Under the pieces are notes generated by a model, which saw nothing but the letters and a program-made list of their open reading frames with translations, searched no databases and was not told the DNA's origin. Both the position numbers and the translations under genes were made by a program. Of a stretch of 56,035 bases of DNA, positions 17,750 to 28,405 are shown one piece after another; position 1 is the stretch's first letter, and every line of letters begins with the position of its first letter. The stretch is from an uncultured Bacteroidales bacterium (lineage in GTDB: Bacteria; Bacteroidota; Bacteroidia; Bacteroidales; F082). The stretch spans positions 1 through 56,035 of the forward strand of contig CAMZAM010000016.1 of NCBI GenBank assembly GCA_947304185.1. The letters run 5' to 3'.

Positions 17750-20209
17750 ATGAGAGAAGTGAAATTCATAAGAAAACATTACGAAGGCCGCATCCGTTGG
17801 GAAGCTGTGGTGATATATGTTTTGTCGATTATCATCTGTGCTTTCGTGATCTACTACATCTCGAATCTAAAGAAAACCATTCTGAATCAACGAGTTGCAA
17901 TTGATAAGAATGAAAAAGTGCTCAATTTCACTAACGAACTCATTCAGAATGTCAACGAGGCGCAGTCGCATGCCCAACTATACACTATCTCGGGTAGCCC
18001 AGAGCATCTGATTCAATTTGGTGAAAATCTGAAAGTCACTGCAGCTCTTAGAGATTCTATAGTTACTTATTCAGAATACAACATCAACAATGAGCGTCTT
18101 CTCAACGATCTTTTGGATTTGTTAAATCGTAAAGAAAGCATTATCAAAGAGATAACGCACCAATACGACCTTTTTAATCCTTATGATGAGATTTACAAGT
18201 TACTTTCGAATTATAAACCTCGGGAGAAAACCACACGTATCATAGCAGTCACGCATCAGGACACCATCGTGATTGAAGGCGAACGTCCGAGTTTCTTCCA
18301 GCGTGTCTTCAACTCGGAGACACCTCGCGACAGCATCATTGTCGTAACGACCACCACTTACGACACCATCACAGAAGAGACACCCGAAAGTCGTCTTGAC
18401 CTCATGGAAGGTATCAAGATTTATACTGATAAGGGTAAGCAGGAATATCTCAAACGACTGCAAATTATTGAAAATCAATATCAAAGCTTCATAAAATCGG
18501 ATCAGGAGATTTCAGAAGAGATCTCAGGACTGCTCATCGTGCTTCACAAGCAGACGTTGACTTCAGTGATGATTGCCATCCAGAAGAGCGAGTCGCTGAT
18601 TCAACAAAGTCTCGATTATTCGATTTACGGCGGCACGGTAGCGCTCTTCAGCATTTTTTTGTTTATCCTATTGATTTCGCGCGATATTAAGCGCGTCTCG
18701 CGAGCTCGCCGCGCTATGGAAGAAGCGCAACAACGCACCGAGGAAATCATGGAGAGCCGACATAAGCTGCTTCTCTCAGTGTCTCACGACATCAAGGCAC
18801 CGTTGTCATCAGTAATCGGATACATCGAGTTGATGCAGATGGAAGAACATAACGACGACGACCGTCAACGGCTCGACTCGATGAAGTATTCATCGCAACA
18901 CATCCTCTCTCTCCTATCGAATCTGCTGGAGTTTTCAAGCCTCGAACAAGGCAAGCAATTTGTCCGTCGCTCCGATTTCAACGTGTCACAACTCTGCGAT
19001 CAGCTGGCTACCATGTTCCGACCGATAGCAGAAAACAAGCAACTCAAGTTCTTCTATCACAAAAATATAGCCAACAACGTTTACATCAACTCCGATGCAC
19101 TGAAAATCAAGCAAGTGGTGAGCAATATCATCTCCAACGCGATAAAATACACCATTGAAGGCGAGGTACACTTTGGCGTGTATCTTATCAATGATAAATT
19201 GATATTCAATGTATTAGATCAAGGTATTGGCATCCCGAGCGAGAAGATTGAAGAGATGTTTAAGCCTTTCAGCAAGGCTGATAACAACCCAGGCCTCGCC
19301 GAAGGCAACGGCTTCGGACTCTTCGTCGTGAAAGGTCTGCTCGAACTCCTCGGCGGAAGAATCAAAGTAATGTCAGAACTTGAAAAAGGAAGTCATTTCG
19401 AAATTACAATCCCTGTCAAAATGGTTGAGATAAAAGAAGAAGACAAAACACAGCCGACTGATAGTCAAGCTGTTATTCTTAACAAGAAACTCCACATCCT
19501 GCTCGTCGACGACGACAACAGTCTGCTCGCAGTGATCAGATCGATGCTTAACAAACTCGGACACGACTCCGACATTTGTCGTTCCTACATCGAGTTCAAC
19601 AAGTATATCAATGAACTCGACAGATACGACTTGGTCATCACCGACCGCGAGATGGGCACATTCTCGGGCAACGACATCATAAAGATGATAAAATCGGTCG
19701 ACAAGGATAAAAAAGTCGTACTGATGACCGCCAGCGATGAATACACCGAGCGTTTCGCTGCCAGCGAGGGCTTCGACGGATATCTCAAGAAACCATTCAG
19801 CATCAAAGACTTAGCGGCATTACTTAACGTCAGATTCGATGAAGAAGAACGTCAGAAATGCGAGTATAACGACGACTTCCCACAGTTGTGTGAGATGTTT
19901 GACAACGACAGCAACGCCATCTACGAGATTCTGCTGACGTTTGTGAAATCTACATCCGACAACCTCGTGGTTCTCAATGACGCCATCACCGAGCACGACT
20001 TCGCCAAGGCACAGGCTGTCTGCCATAAGATGCGTCCGATGTTCATCCAGCTGGAGCAGAAATCGGCAGAATACCTCATCGACGTCGACAGCCGCCGTGG
20101 TCAGGATGCCACTCCACTCCCCGACTGGGAAGAAAAAGGCATCGACTTCATGAATCAAGCCGATGCCCTCTTGGCTATGTTAGCCGAGAAATATGATATT
20201 TCCGATTAG
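17750..20209 (+). CDS. Hybrid sensor histidine kinase with receiver and HPt domains
   Basis: Two membrane segments, at about residues 17-37 and 292-312, enclose a periplasmic sensor region. Then come the HisKA domain with the phospho-His in SVSHDIKAPLSSVIGY, an ATPase domain with N box (IKQVVSNIISNAIKY), G1 (DQGIGIP) and G2 (GNGFGLFVVKGLLELLGG), and a receiver domain (ILLVDDDNSLL; acceptor Asp in LVITDREMG; Lys in GYLKKPF). The protein ends in an HPt-like domain with candidate His in AVCHKMRPM. There is no DNA-binding domain, so phosphate should pass to a separate regulator. The start at 17750 is preferred over 17720 because the -7 box lies between them. Its stop overlaps that of typA by 3 bases. 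Confidence 0.92.
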   Translation: MREVKFIRKHYEGRIRWEAVVIYVLSIIICAFVIYYISNLKKTILNQRVAIDKNEKVLNFTNELIQNVNEAQSHAQLYTISGSPEHLIQFGENLKVTAALRDSIVTYSEYNINNERLLNDLLDLLNRKESIIKEITHQYDLFNPYDEIYKLLSNYKPREKTTRIIAVTHQDTIVIEGERPSFFQRVFNSETPRDSIIVVTTTTYDTITEETPESRLDLMEGIKIYTDKGKQEYLKRLQIIENQYQSFIKSDQEISEEISGLLIVLHKQTLTSVMIAIQKSESLIQQSLDYSIYGGTVALFSIFLFILLISRDIKRVSRARRAMEEAQQRTEEIMESRHKLLLSVSHDIKAPLSSVIGYIELMQMEEHNDDDRQRLDSMKYSSQHILSLLSNLLEFSSLEQGKQFVRRSDFNVSQLCDQLATMFRPIAENKQLKFFYHKNIANNVYINSDALKIKQVVSNIISNAIKYTIEGEVHFGVYLINDKLIFNVLDQGIGIPSEKIEEMFKPFSKADNNPGLAEGNGFGLFVVKGLLELLGGRIKVMSELEKGSHFEITIPVKMVEIKEEDKTQPTDSQAVILNKKLHILLVDDDNSLLAVIRSMLNKLGHDSDICRSYIEFNKYINELDRYDLVITDREMGTFSGNDIIKMIKSVDKDKKVVLMTASDEYTERFAASEGFDGYLKKPFSIKDLAALLNVRFDEEERQKCEYNDDFPQLCEMFDNDSNAIYEILLTFVKSTSDNLVVLNDAITEHDFAKAQAVCHKMRPMFIQLEQKSAEYLIDVDSRRGQDATPLPDWEEKGIDFMNQADALLAMLAEKYDISD

Positions 20210-22026
20210 TCGCTGACTTCTTCGCTACGACGACCGCTACGTTTGCGCTCGATCTCGTCAAGAATAATCTTTCTCAAACGCAGGCTCTTCGGAGTCACCT
20301 CAAGATATTCGTCGTCACGGATATATTCCATGTATTCCTCAAGCGACATCCTGACCGGTGGCGTGAGCACGATCTTATCGTCGGAACCCGAAGCACGGAC
20401 GTTGGTCAAATGCTTGGTTTTATTGATGTTCAGCACGATATCATTTGCACGTGTATTCTCTCCGATGACCTCGCCCATGTAGACGTCTTCGTTAGGATTG
20501 ACGAAGAACTTACCGCGATCCTGAAGTTTCCACAAGGCATACGGAACTGCAGTACCTGTCTCCATAGCGATAAGAGCACCCACCTCATGTGTGTCCATCT
20601 CGCCTTTCCAAGGCTCGTAATCCTTGAAACGGTGTGACATCACCGCTTCGCCTTCTGTAGCTGTAAGCATAGCTGAACGCAAGCCAATAAGACCACGTGC
20701 CGGGATGTCGAAGTCGAGGTTCATACGGTCGCCCTTAGGTGACATGTTGGTCATCTCACCTTTATGCTGTGATGCCAGCTCGATGACACGACCGGCGAAG
20801 TTCTCTGGCACCTGGACGTTCATCACCTCGATAGGCTCGCATTTTTTGCCGTCGATTTCCTTTAACAACACCTTTGGCTGACCAATCTGGAACTCGTAAC
20901 CCTCACGGCGCATCGTCTCAACGAGGATGCTGAGGTGAAGGATACCACGACCGTAAACCATCAATGAATCTGGAGAATCGGTATCTTCAACCTTCAACGC
21001 GAGGTTCTTCTCAGTCTCTCTGTAAAGACGCTCACGCAGGTGACGTGAGGTGACGAACTTACCTTCCTTGCCAAAGAATGGCGAGTTGTTGATGGTAAAA
21101 AGCATACTCATCGTAGGCTCGTCGACATGGATCGGAGGCAATGCCTCAGGATTCTCGAAGTCAGCGACAGTATCACCGATTTCGAAGTTCTCAAGACCCA
21201 TGATAGCTACGATATCGCCAGCGTAGATAGGCTTTTTCGTCCTTTCTTTGCCTAGACCTTCAAAGGTATATAATTCCTTAATCTGATTCTTTTCTATTGA
21301 GCCGTCGCGTTTCACCAACGAGACATTCATTCCAGCCTGAAGTATACCGCGTTTCAGACGACCCACTGCTATACGGCCAACATATGAACTATAATCCAAC
21401 GAGGTGATAAGCATCTGTGGCGTTCCTTCTTCATATTTAGCCTCAGGAATGGTGTCGATGATGACGTCCAAAAGATATGACACGTCGTTGGTGACATGTG
21501 TCCAGTGATCCGACATCCAGCCTTGCTTCGATGAACCGAAAACAGTAGGGAAATCAAGCTGATCGTCGCTTGCACCGAGGTTATACATCAGGTCGAACAC
21601 AGCTTCCTGAGTCTCTTCCGGAGTGCAGTTAGGCTTGTCAACCTTATTGACCACCACGATAGGCTTCAGTCCGAGTTGGATAGCTTTCTCGAGCACAAAA
21701 CGTGTCTGAGGCATCGGTCCTTCGAAGGCGTCGACGAGCAACAACACACCGTCGGCCATGTTAAGCACACGCTCCACCTCACCGCCGAAATCGCTATGGC
21801 CAGGAGTATCTATAATGTTGATTTTCACATCTTTATAACGTACCGATACGTTTTTAGACAAGATGGTGATACCTCGTTCACGCTCAAGGTCGTTGTTATC
21901 CAGAATCAAATCTCCATTATCCTTATCTTCCCTAAAAAGCTTTGATTGATACAGGATGCGATCCACCAATGTGGTCTTTCCGTGGTCAACGTGAGCGATA
22001 ATCGCAACATTACGAATACTTGTCAT
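20206..22026 (-). CDS. typA: Ribosome-associated GTPase TypA/BipA
   Basis: A 606-residue translational GTPase of normal family length. G1 is [18 protein letters not shown], the switch 2 region is [18 protein letters not shown], and the base-recognition motif is NKVDKPN. EF-G-like domains II, III and V follow, then the TypA-specific C-terminal domain ([20 protein letters not shown]). It binds ribosomes under stress or cold and helps 50S assembly. It has its own promoter, divergent from recQ. The stop codon lies within the stop codon of the convergent kinase gene (TTAG). Confidence 0.97.
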   Translation of the reverse strand: MTSIRNVAIIAHVDHGKTTLVDRILYQSKLFREDKDNGDLILDNNDLERERGITILSKNVSVRYKDVKINIIDTPGHSDFGGEVERVLNMADGVLLLVDAFEGPMPQTRFVLEKAIQLGLKPIVVVNKVDKPNCTPEETQEAVFDLMYNLGASDDQLDFPTVFGSSKQGWMSDHWTHVTNDVSYLLDVIIDTIPEAKYEEGTPQMLITSLDYSSYVGRIAVGRLKRGILQAGMNVSLVKRDGSIEKNQIKELYTFEGLGKERTKKPIYAGDIVAIMGLENFEIGDTVADFENPEALPPIHVDEPTMSMLFTINNSPFFGKEGKFVTSRHLRERLYRETEKNLALKVEDTDSPDSLMVYGRGILHLSILVETMRREGYEFQIGQPKVLLKEIDGKKCEPIEVMNVQVPENFAGRVIELASQHKGEMTNMSPKGDRMNLDFDIPARGLIGLRSAMLTATEGEAVMSHRFKDYEPWKGEMDTHEVGALIAMETGTAVPYALWKLQDRGKFFVNPNEDVYMGEVIGENTRANDIVLNINKTKHLTNVRASGSDDKIVLTPPVRMSLEEYMEYIRDDEYLEVTPKSLRLRKIILDEIERKRSGRRSEEVSD

Positions 22027-22054
22027 TTTCCTTATTTTTTCAAAAAATCGGGCG

Positions 22055-22062
22055 CAAAAATA
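22055..22062 (-). promoter_or_regulatory. -7 box TATTTTTG of typA
   Basis: Minus-strand TATTTTTG lies 28 bases before the typA ATG at 22026, divergent from the recQ promoter. Confidence 0.6.
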
Positions 22063-22084
22063 CGAAAATTTTGCAAATATTCGT

Positions 22085-22092
22085 TATCTTTG
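22085..22092 (+). promoter_or_regulatory. -7 box TATCTTTG of recQ
   Basis: TATCTTTG followed by C fits TAnnTTTG and lies 15 bases before the recQ ATG at 22108. It excludes upstream in-frame starts that would extend into typA. Confidence 0.65.
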
Positions 22093-22107
22093 CAAAAAAA
22101 TAGTTGC

Positions 22108-24039
<1,932 letters not shown>

Positions 24040-24060
24040 TATGGATAAGTCATAAAACAA

Positions 24061-24084
24061 AAAGGCCGCTTCACAGCGGCCTTT
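24061..24084. terminator. Bidirectional terminator hairpin between recQ and the HU gene
   Basis: A perfect 10-bp stem (AAAGGCCGCT / AGCGGCCTTT) with a TCAC loop sits between convergent recQ and HU. The A- and T-tracts at its base suit both directions. It is one of the clearest terminators in the window. Confidence 0.85.
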
Positions 24085-24102
24085 CGTCAATAGTAAAACC
24101 TA

Positions 24103-24366
24103 TTATTTTACTAAGTCTGCGCTAGCTTTGAACTTCACGACCTTCTTTGCAGCGATCATGATCTCTTTACCAGTCTGTGGGTTACGACCTTTGCGGGCTG
24201 GGCGTTTTGTTGTTGAGAATGTGCCGAAGCCAACTAATGAAATGCGTTCACCTTTACGGATTGCACCTGTTGCTGCGCAAAGAAATGCGTCCAATGCCTT
24301 CTTGGCGTCTACCTTTGTGAGGCCAGCTTTTTCAGCCATCACATTTACTAATTCTGCCTTGTTCAT
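24103..24366 (-). CDS. HU-family DNA-binding protein
   Basis: An 87-residue nucleoid protein that bends DNA as a dimer. It starts MNKAELVNVMAEKAGLTK, carries the family signature GFGTFSTTKRPARKGRNPQT (DNA-contacting arm), and ends in the usual helix (VVKFKASADLVK). An in-frame ATG 12 codons upstream (24402) gives a non-homologous extension and lies only two bases after the -7 box at 24405-24412. The 24366 start is therefore preferred. Confidence 0.95.
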   Translation of the reverse strand: MNKAELVNVMAEKAGLTKVDAKKALDAFLCAATGAIRKGERISLVGFGTFSTTKRPARKGRNPQTGKEIMIAAKKVVKFKASADLVK

Positions 24367-24404
24367 TTTGATAGTTTTAATAAGTTTGTAATCTTTTGAC
24401 ATTG

Positions 24405-24412
24405 CAAATATA
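24405..24412 (-). promoter_or_regulatory. -7 box TATATTTG of the HU gene
   Basis: Minus-strand TATATTTG followed by C fits TAnnTTTG. Transcription would begin at or inside the upstream ATG at 24402, leaving about 35 bases of leader before the ATG at 24366. Confidence 0.65.
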
Positions 24413-24485
24413 ACATAAAATCAATCACTTTGCAACTTTTTTTCAAAAATTTTTCACTTTTTTCAAAAAAAATTTCAATAACAGA

Positions 24486-25451
24486 CTAAACAACCATCTT
24501 CCAATCTTCGGAAACGCGTGTCCCTCTTAGGAATTCCGCAATTTTCATAGCTTTTTTTCCAGCCTGCTGTATCTCAAGAATTTTTATGCAAAAATCCTTT
24601 AAAACCACTTTCAGATAGGTCTTTTGGTCGGTTTTTATGCTGTAAAGCGTTGTGTCATCGTCACTTTTTGACGCTAATTCTGTCGCAAAAATCTTCAAAT
24701 CCAAAATCTCACCGCTCGGATTCTGAATCTTAGCATGTGCCGCAGGGTACGGCGAGAGACCTCTCACGAAGTCGTAAATCTCTTTTCCCGACTTCTTCCA
24801 ATCGATATAACAATCTTCCTTAAAGATCTTCGGAGCGGGCTTCAGGATCAAATTTTCAGCCTCAATGACAGCTTTCTGGCTCTTAGCCATCACCTTCCCT
24901 TCTTCAATCATCCTGATGGTCTTCACGATGACGTCGTTGCCGAGGTTCATCAGCGCGTCGTGCAGCTCGCCGGCGTTCATCTTCTCGCCTATCGTCAGCT
25001 TCTCCTGCATAATCATGGCTCCAGTGTCAATCTCCTTATCGAGGATGAAGGTCGTCAGGCCTGTCTCCGTCTCTCCATTGATTATGGCATGGTTGATAGG
25101 CGCCGCTCCTCTGTATTGTGGCAACAGTGAGGCATGAAGGTTAATCGTCCCTTTGGGAGGCATGCTCCAGATAGCCTCCGGAAGCATCCTGAAAGCCACC
25201 ACGACGAACAAATCGGCGTTCAATGAACGTAAATGCTCGATAAATGCCTCGTCTTTGAGCTTCTCTGGTTGTAAAATCGGCAATCCGTGCCTCAAAGCAC
25301 ATTCCTTCACCTCCGACGAATGCATCTGCTTACCGCGACCCGCTGGCTTGTCGGGAGTGGTAATAACAGTTGCGACATCATAACCTGCCGCTAAAATAGC
25401 TTCAAGTTGTGATGCCGCAAACTCTGGTGTACCGAAATATACTATTCTCAT
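24486..25451 (-). CDS. fmt: Methionyl-tRNA formyltransferase
   Basis: Transfers a formyl group from 10-formyl-tetrahydrofolate to initiator Met-tRNA. The 321-residue length is normal. Visible motifs are the start MRIVYFGTPEFAASQLEAIL, the catalytic NLHASLLPQYRGAAPINHAI near residue 107, and the active-site Asp in FILDKEIDTGAMI near residue 145. A C-terminal OB-like domain follows (about 210-315). The start codon overlaps the stop of the upstream TPR gene (ATGA), so the two are coupled. Confidence 0.96.
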   Translation of the reverse strand: MRIVYFGTPEFAASQLEAILAAGYDVATVITTPDKPAGRGKQMHSSEVKECALRHGLPILQPEKLKDEAFIEHLRSLNADLFVVVAFRMLPEAIWSMPPKGTINLHASLLPQYRGAAPINHAIINGETETGLTTFILDKEIDTGAMIMQEKLTIGEKMNAGELHDALMNLGNDVIVKTIRMIEEGKVMAKSQKAVIEAENLILKPAPKIFKEDCYIDWKKSGKEIYDFVRGLSPYPAAHAKIQNPSGEILDLKIFATELASKSDDDTTLYSIKTDQKTYLKVVLKDFCIKILEIQQAGKKAMKIAEFLRGTRVSEDWKMVV

Positions 25452-26140
25452 TCGGCCATCTTAGCCTCAACGTAGGCGATATTCTTCAAGACATGGAAGC
25501 CTTCCGTGCTTGTAGGATACTCGTCGTTGATGATATTGTACATCTCGAGAGCTTTCTTGTAGTCCTCAACCATTTCGTATGCGTAGCCGGCCTTCATCAG
25601 GAACATCGGTGATGTTGTGATGTTCTTGGTTTCTTTAGCTGCTTTCTCGTAGCAAGCTGCTGCTTCAGCAACATTATCGAGCTCCATATAGGCATCGCCC
25701 ATAGCACCCATTGCCAATGGCTTCATGAACTGATCCTTGCCGTTGAAATCGCTGAGATATTTAATAGCGTTCTCGAATTCACCCATGTTAAGATAGCACA
25801 AACCTGCATAGCATTTTGCCAGGTTACCTGACTTTGTTCCGCCATATTCGTTGATGACCTCGATGAAGCCATAGAAATTGCCGTCACCGTTAAGAGCTGT
25901 AGCGAAATCATCGCTTCTGAAAAGCTGCTCAGCGTGGAACATAGCCTTTGCTGCAGCCTCCTCACGTGGCTCCATGACGAATTTCTTTATTCCGAAGATA
26001 GCAAGAACAACAACGATGATAACTGCAACAGCTATCATAATAGGCTTTCTGTGCTCTTCAATAAACATTTCTGTCTTACCTAATGTCGACTCAATCTGTT
26101 CGAGACGTTCTTCGTCTTTCTTTACGTTTTCTTTTGCCAT
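25448..26140 (-). CDS. Membrane-anchored TPR protein (YfgM-like)
   Basis: A charged N-terminal segment (about residues 1-30) is followed by one membrane helix (PIMIAVAVIIVVVLAIFG, about 33-52). The rest is a helical repeat domain with several TPR-like units, such as AKCYAGLCYLNMGEFENAIKY and KAGYAYEMVEDYKKALEMYN. The topology, cytoplasmic N-tail and external TPRs, resembles YfgM, a partner of the Sec translocon and periplasmic chaperones. That match is by architecture only. The ATG at 26140 is chosen because the longer frame starts with TTG at the promoter box. It is cotranscribed with fmt (4-bp overlap). Confidence 0.75.
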   Translation of the reverse strand: MAKENVKKDEERLEQIESTLGKTEMFIEEHRKPIMIAVAVIIVVVLAIFGIKKFVMEPREEAAAKAMFHAEQLFRSDDFATALNGDGNFYGFIEVINEYGGTKSGNLAKCYAGLCYLNMGEFENAIKYLSDFNGKDQFMKPLAMGAMGDAYMELDNVAEAAACYEKAAKETKNITTSPMFLMKAGYAYEMVEDYKKALEMYNIINDEYPTSTEGFHVLKNIAYVEAKMAE

Positions 26141-26164
26141 ATCTAAAAACAATTTTTCGAACTG

Positions 26165-26172
26165 CAAAAATA
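26165..26172 (-). promoter_or_regulatory. -7 box TATTTTTG of the TPR-fmt operon
   Basis: Minus-strand TATTTTTG followed by C lies 24 bases before the ATG at 26140. It is divergent from the trmH promoter at 26208. Confidence 0.6.
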
Positions 26173-26207
26173 CGCATTTTTTCTATATGTTTGAACAATT
26201 TTTTTAA

Positions 26208-26215
26208 TATATTTG
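26208..26215 (+). promoter_or_regulatory. -7 box TATATTTG of trmH
   Basis: TATATTTG lies 44 bases before the proposed TTG start at 26260, so in-frame sequence upstream of it cannot be coding from this promoter. Confidence 0.55.
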
Positions 26216-26259
26216 TAAAAATTTTAATAAAGAGGTTTAACAATCGTAACTCATTCATT

Positions 26260-26946
26260 TTGAACGCAAAACAACAAAAAATATACGAATTCCTCTCGAA
26301 TTATATTACCGACGAGAGAAAACAGCGCTTCGAACAGGTGCTGCAATACCGCACACGACACCTCACCATTGTGCTCGAAGACATCTATCAGTCGCATAAC
26401 GCCAGCGCAGTGCTCCGAAGCTGCGACCTGACAGGCGTTCAAGATATCCATATCATTGAAAACAAATGGGTTTACGACATCAATCCCGACATCGTAGTCG
26501 GCTCGACAAAATGGCTCGACCTACATAAATATAACGTGAGCGAATTCAACACTCCCGAGGCTTTCGACCTGCTTCACAGCAAAGGGTACAAGATTGTGGC
26601 CACTTGCCCTCATCAGAACGATTACACACCCGACACACTGCCTCTCGACCAGCCGATAGCTGTGGTTTTCGGCACCGAGAAGACCGGTCTCACCGACTAC
26701 GCCCTTGAGCATTCCGACATGTACGTACAGATTCCGATGCACGGCTTCACCGAGAGCTTTAACATCAGTGTTTCCGCAGCTTTGCTGATGTATACGCTTA
26801 CTCAACGACTGCACAAAAGCGACATCGACTGGCATCTCACCGAAGAGGAGAAACAGGAGATACGACTCGACTGGACACGGAAATCGATAAACCGCGTCAG
26901 ATCTTTCGAAAATAAGTTTTACGAATTATATCCTGAGTTTAAGTAA
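26260..26946 (+). CDS. trmH: tRNA/rRNA 2'-O-methyltransferase of the TrmH (SpoU) family
   Basis: A SPOUT-class methyltransferase, 228 residues from the proposed start, like TrmH of E. coli. SPOUT motifs are seen as HNASAVLRSCDLTGVQDIHI, VVFGTEKTGLTDYALEHSD and QIPMHGFTESFNISVSAALL, which form the knotted SAM site. The likely reaction is 2'-O-methylation of G18 in tRNA. There is no in-frame ATG between the promoter and the conserved domain, so translation probably starts at TTG 26260 (giving MNAKQQKIYEFL). Upstream in-frame sequence overlaps the TPR gene. The stop overlaps the convergent regulator gene by 8 bp. Confidence 0.88.
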   Translation: MNAKQQKIYEFLSNYITDERKQRFEQVLQYRTRHLTIVLEDIYQSHNASAVLRSCDLTGVQDIHIIENKWVYDINPDIVVGSTKWLDLHKYNVSEFNTPEAFDLLHSKGYKIVATCPHQNDYTPDTLPLDQPIAVVFGTEKTGLTDYALEHSDMYVQIPMHGFTESFNISVSAALLMYTLTQRLHKSDIDWHLTEEEKQEIRLDWTRKSINRVRSFENKFYELYPEFK

Positions 26947-28276
26947 GATCCATCCCGTAGAGATGCATCTTGTTGTACAAGGTCTTACGGTCGATCTGTA
27001 ACAGTTTCGCCGCAACGGTCTTGTTGCCCCTCGCCTTCTTCAAGGCCGCAAGAATCTGCTCTTTCTCATCGCCAGGCTGTAACGCCATGTCGTCGGCATC
27101 CTGAGTCTTCTGGAGACGCGGACCTAAAACAGGTAAAGTATCCAGCGTAATCTCTTGATTTTCAGCGAATAACACCGCACGACGAATCACGTTTCTCAAC
27201 TCACGCAGGTTGCCGTCCCAATGATGCTGTTTCATCTTTTCAATAGCCTCGGCAGATATATGTTTCACGTCTTTACCGAGTTCCTCATTGGCTTGAGTAA
27301 GGAAATAATATGCAAACTCTTCGAGGTCCTCAAGCCTGTCGCGCAACGGCGGCACCTCTATCGAGAATTCGTTGATTCTATGATATAAATCCTGGCGGAA
27401 GCTGCCTTTTTCTATTGCTTGTTCAAGATCTTCATTAGTCGCCGCTATGATTCGCACGTCGACATTCACATCTTGGGCCGAGCCGACAGGACGCACTTTC
27501 TGCTCCTGCAACGATCTCAGAATCTGTTTCTGCACCTCGTATGGCAGGTTACCGACCTCGTCGAGGAACACGGTGCCGCCTTTCGCCTCTTCAAAAACGC
27601 CTTTCTTATCAGCTATTGCCGAGGTAAACGAGCCTTTCTTATGCCCAAACAGCTCCGAAGGTGCCAGCTCCATCGAGAGACTTCCGCAGTCGACAGCGAT
27701 GAACGGATAGTCTTTACGTCCGCTCTGTTCGTGTATCATACGGGCGATATATTCCTTACCAGTGCCGCTCTCACCGAGCACGAGCACCGACATCTTGGTT
27801 GGAGCCACAAGCGCCACATGGTTGTAAACTCTCTGAATGACCGAGCTCTTACCTTTCACCATCGTCGCGACACCATTCTCCATCTTATCCTTCTTTTCCT
27901 TTTTACTCTCTTTCTCCTGTTTAAGTGCCAACTCAATCTTCTGTTCCAACACCTCAGGAATGATAGGCTTTTTCAGGTAGTCGAAAGCGCCCAGCTTCAT
28001 CGCATTGACAGCCGTCTGCACGTCGGCATAGCCCGTCATGATGATGAAAGGCGTCATGATTTTCTTTTCACGGAGATATGTAAGAAACATGATTCCGTCG
28101 CCATCTGGAAGACGTAAATCACTAAGAATCAATTCATATTGGGTCGTGTTGGAAATCTGAAGCGCTTTCTCGAGCGATGCCACCAGGTCGGCTTCCCAAT
28201 TGTTCTTTTGGAACCACGTCTTCAACATCACTCCAAACGCGACATCATCGTCAACTATCAAAATCTTTTTTGACAT
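26939..28276 (-). CDS. Sigma-54-dependent response regulator (NtrC/AtoC family)
   Basis: Three domains in order. The receiver (residues 3-120) has DDD near the N-terminus, the phospho-acceptor Asp in LILSDLRLPDGDG and Lys in FDYLKKPI. The AAA+ sigma-54 activator (about 140-370) has Walker A in LVLGESGTGKEYIARM and Walker B in GGTVFLDEVGNL. The FIS-type HTH (about 400-445) has GNKTVAAKLLQIDRKTLYNK. The sigma-54 contact loop reads GSFTSA instead of GAFTGA; the essential Phe and Thr are kept. No kinase gene is adjacent. The gene upstream on the same strand has a near-consensus sigma-54 promoter, which makes it a likely target. Confidence 0.94.
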   Translation of the reverse strand: MSKKILIVDDDVAFGVMLKTWFQKNNWEADLVASLEKALQISNTTQYELILSDLRLPDGDGIMFLTYLREKKIMTPFIIMTGYADVQTAVNAMKLGAFDYLKKPIIPEVLEQKIELALKQEKESKKEKKDKMENGVATMVKGKSSVIQRVYNHVALVAPTKMSVLVLGESGTGKEYIARMIHEQSGRKDYPFIAVDCGSLSMELAPSELFGHKKGSFTSAIADKKGVFEEAKGGTVFLDEVGNLPYEVQKQILRSLQEQKVRPVGSAQDVNVDVRIIAATNEDLEQAIEKGSFRQDLYHRINEFSIEVPPLRDRLEDLEEFAYYFLTQANEELGKDVKHISAEAIEKMKQHHWDGNLRELRNVIRRAVLFAENQEITLDTLPVLGPRLQKTQDADDMALQPGDEKEQILAALKKARGNKTVAAKLLQIDRKTLYNKMHLYGMDLT

Positions 28277-28298
28277 AATAAACTTTCTGCTCGTTCTG

Positions 28299-28306
28299 CA
28301 AAAATA
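28299..28306 (-). promoter_or_regulatory. -7 box TATTTTTG of the sigma-54 activator gene
   Basis: Minus-strand TATTTTTG followed by C lies 22 bases before the ATG at 28276, so the regulator itself appears to use the housekeeping sigma factor. Confidence 0.6.
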
Positions 28307-28349
28307 AACATTTTATTTTTATGCACGATAAAAAATGTCAAAAAAATAG

Positions 28350-28377
28350 AAATCCGGCGCCAGGCGGTGCCGGATTT
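28350..28377 (-). terminator. Terminator of the coiled-coil lipoprotein gene
   Basis: A GC-rich hairpin (AAATCCGGC / GCCGGATTT, extended by three more pairs around an AGGC loop) is followed on the minus strand by a run rich in T. It separates the lipoprotein gene from the regulator gene, so the two are not simply one transcript. Confidence 0.8.
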
Positions 28378-28405
28378 CCGTAAATATTGAAAACGAGCAG
28401 AAAAA

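Noticed and set aside
21946..22107. 54-codon N-terminal extension of RecQ
   Set aside because: It overlaps typA on the other strand and lies upstream of the recQ promoter box; the family start matches 22108.
24367..24402. N-terminal extension of the HU protein from the ATG at 24402
   Set aside because: The -7 box ends two bases before that ATG, and HU proteins start at the MNKAEL position.
27419..28117. 232-codon plus-strand reading frame opposite the sigma-54 activator gene
   Set aside because: The minus-strand gene shows all receiver, AAA+ and HTH motifs; the plus-strand product is His/Arg/Leu-rich without homology features.
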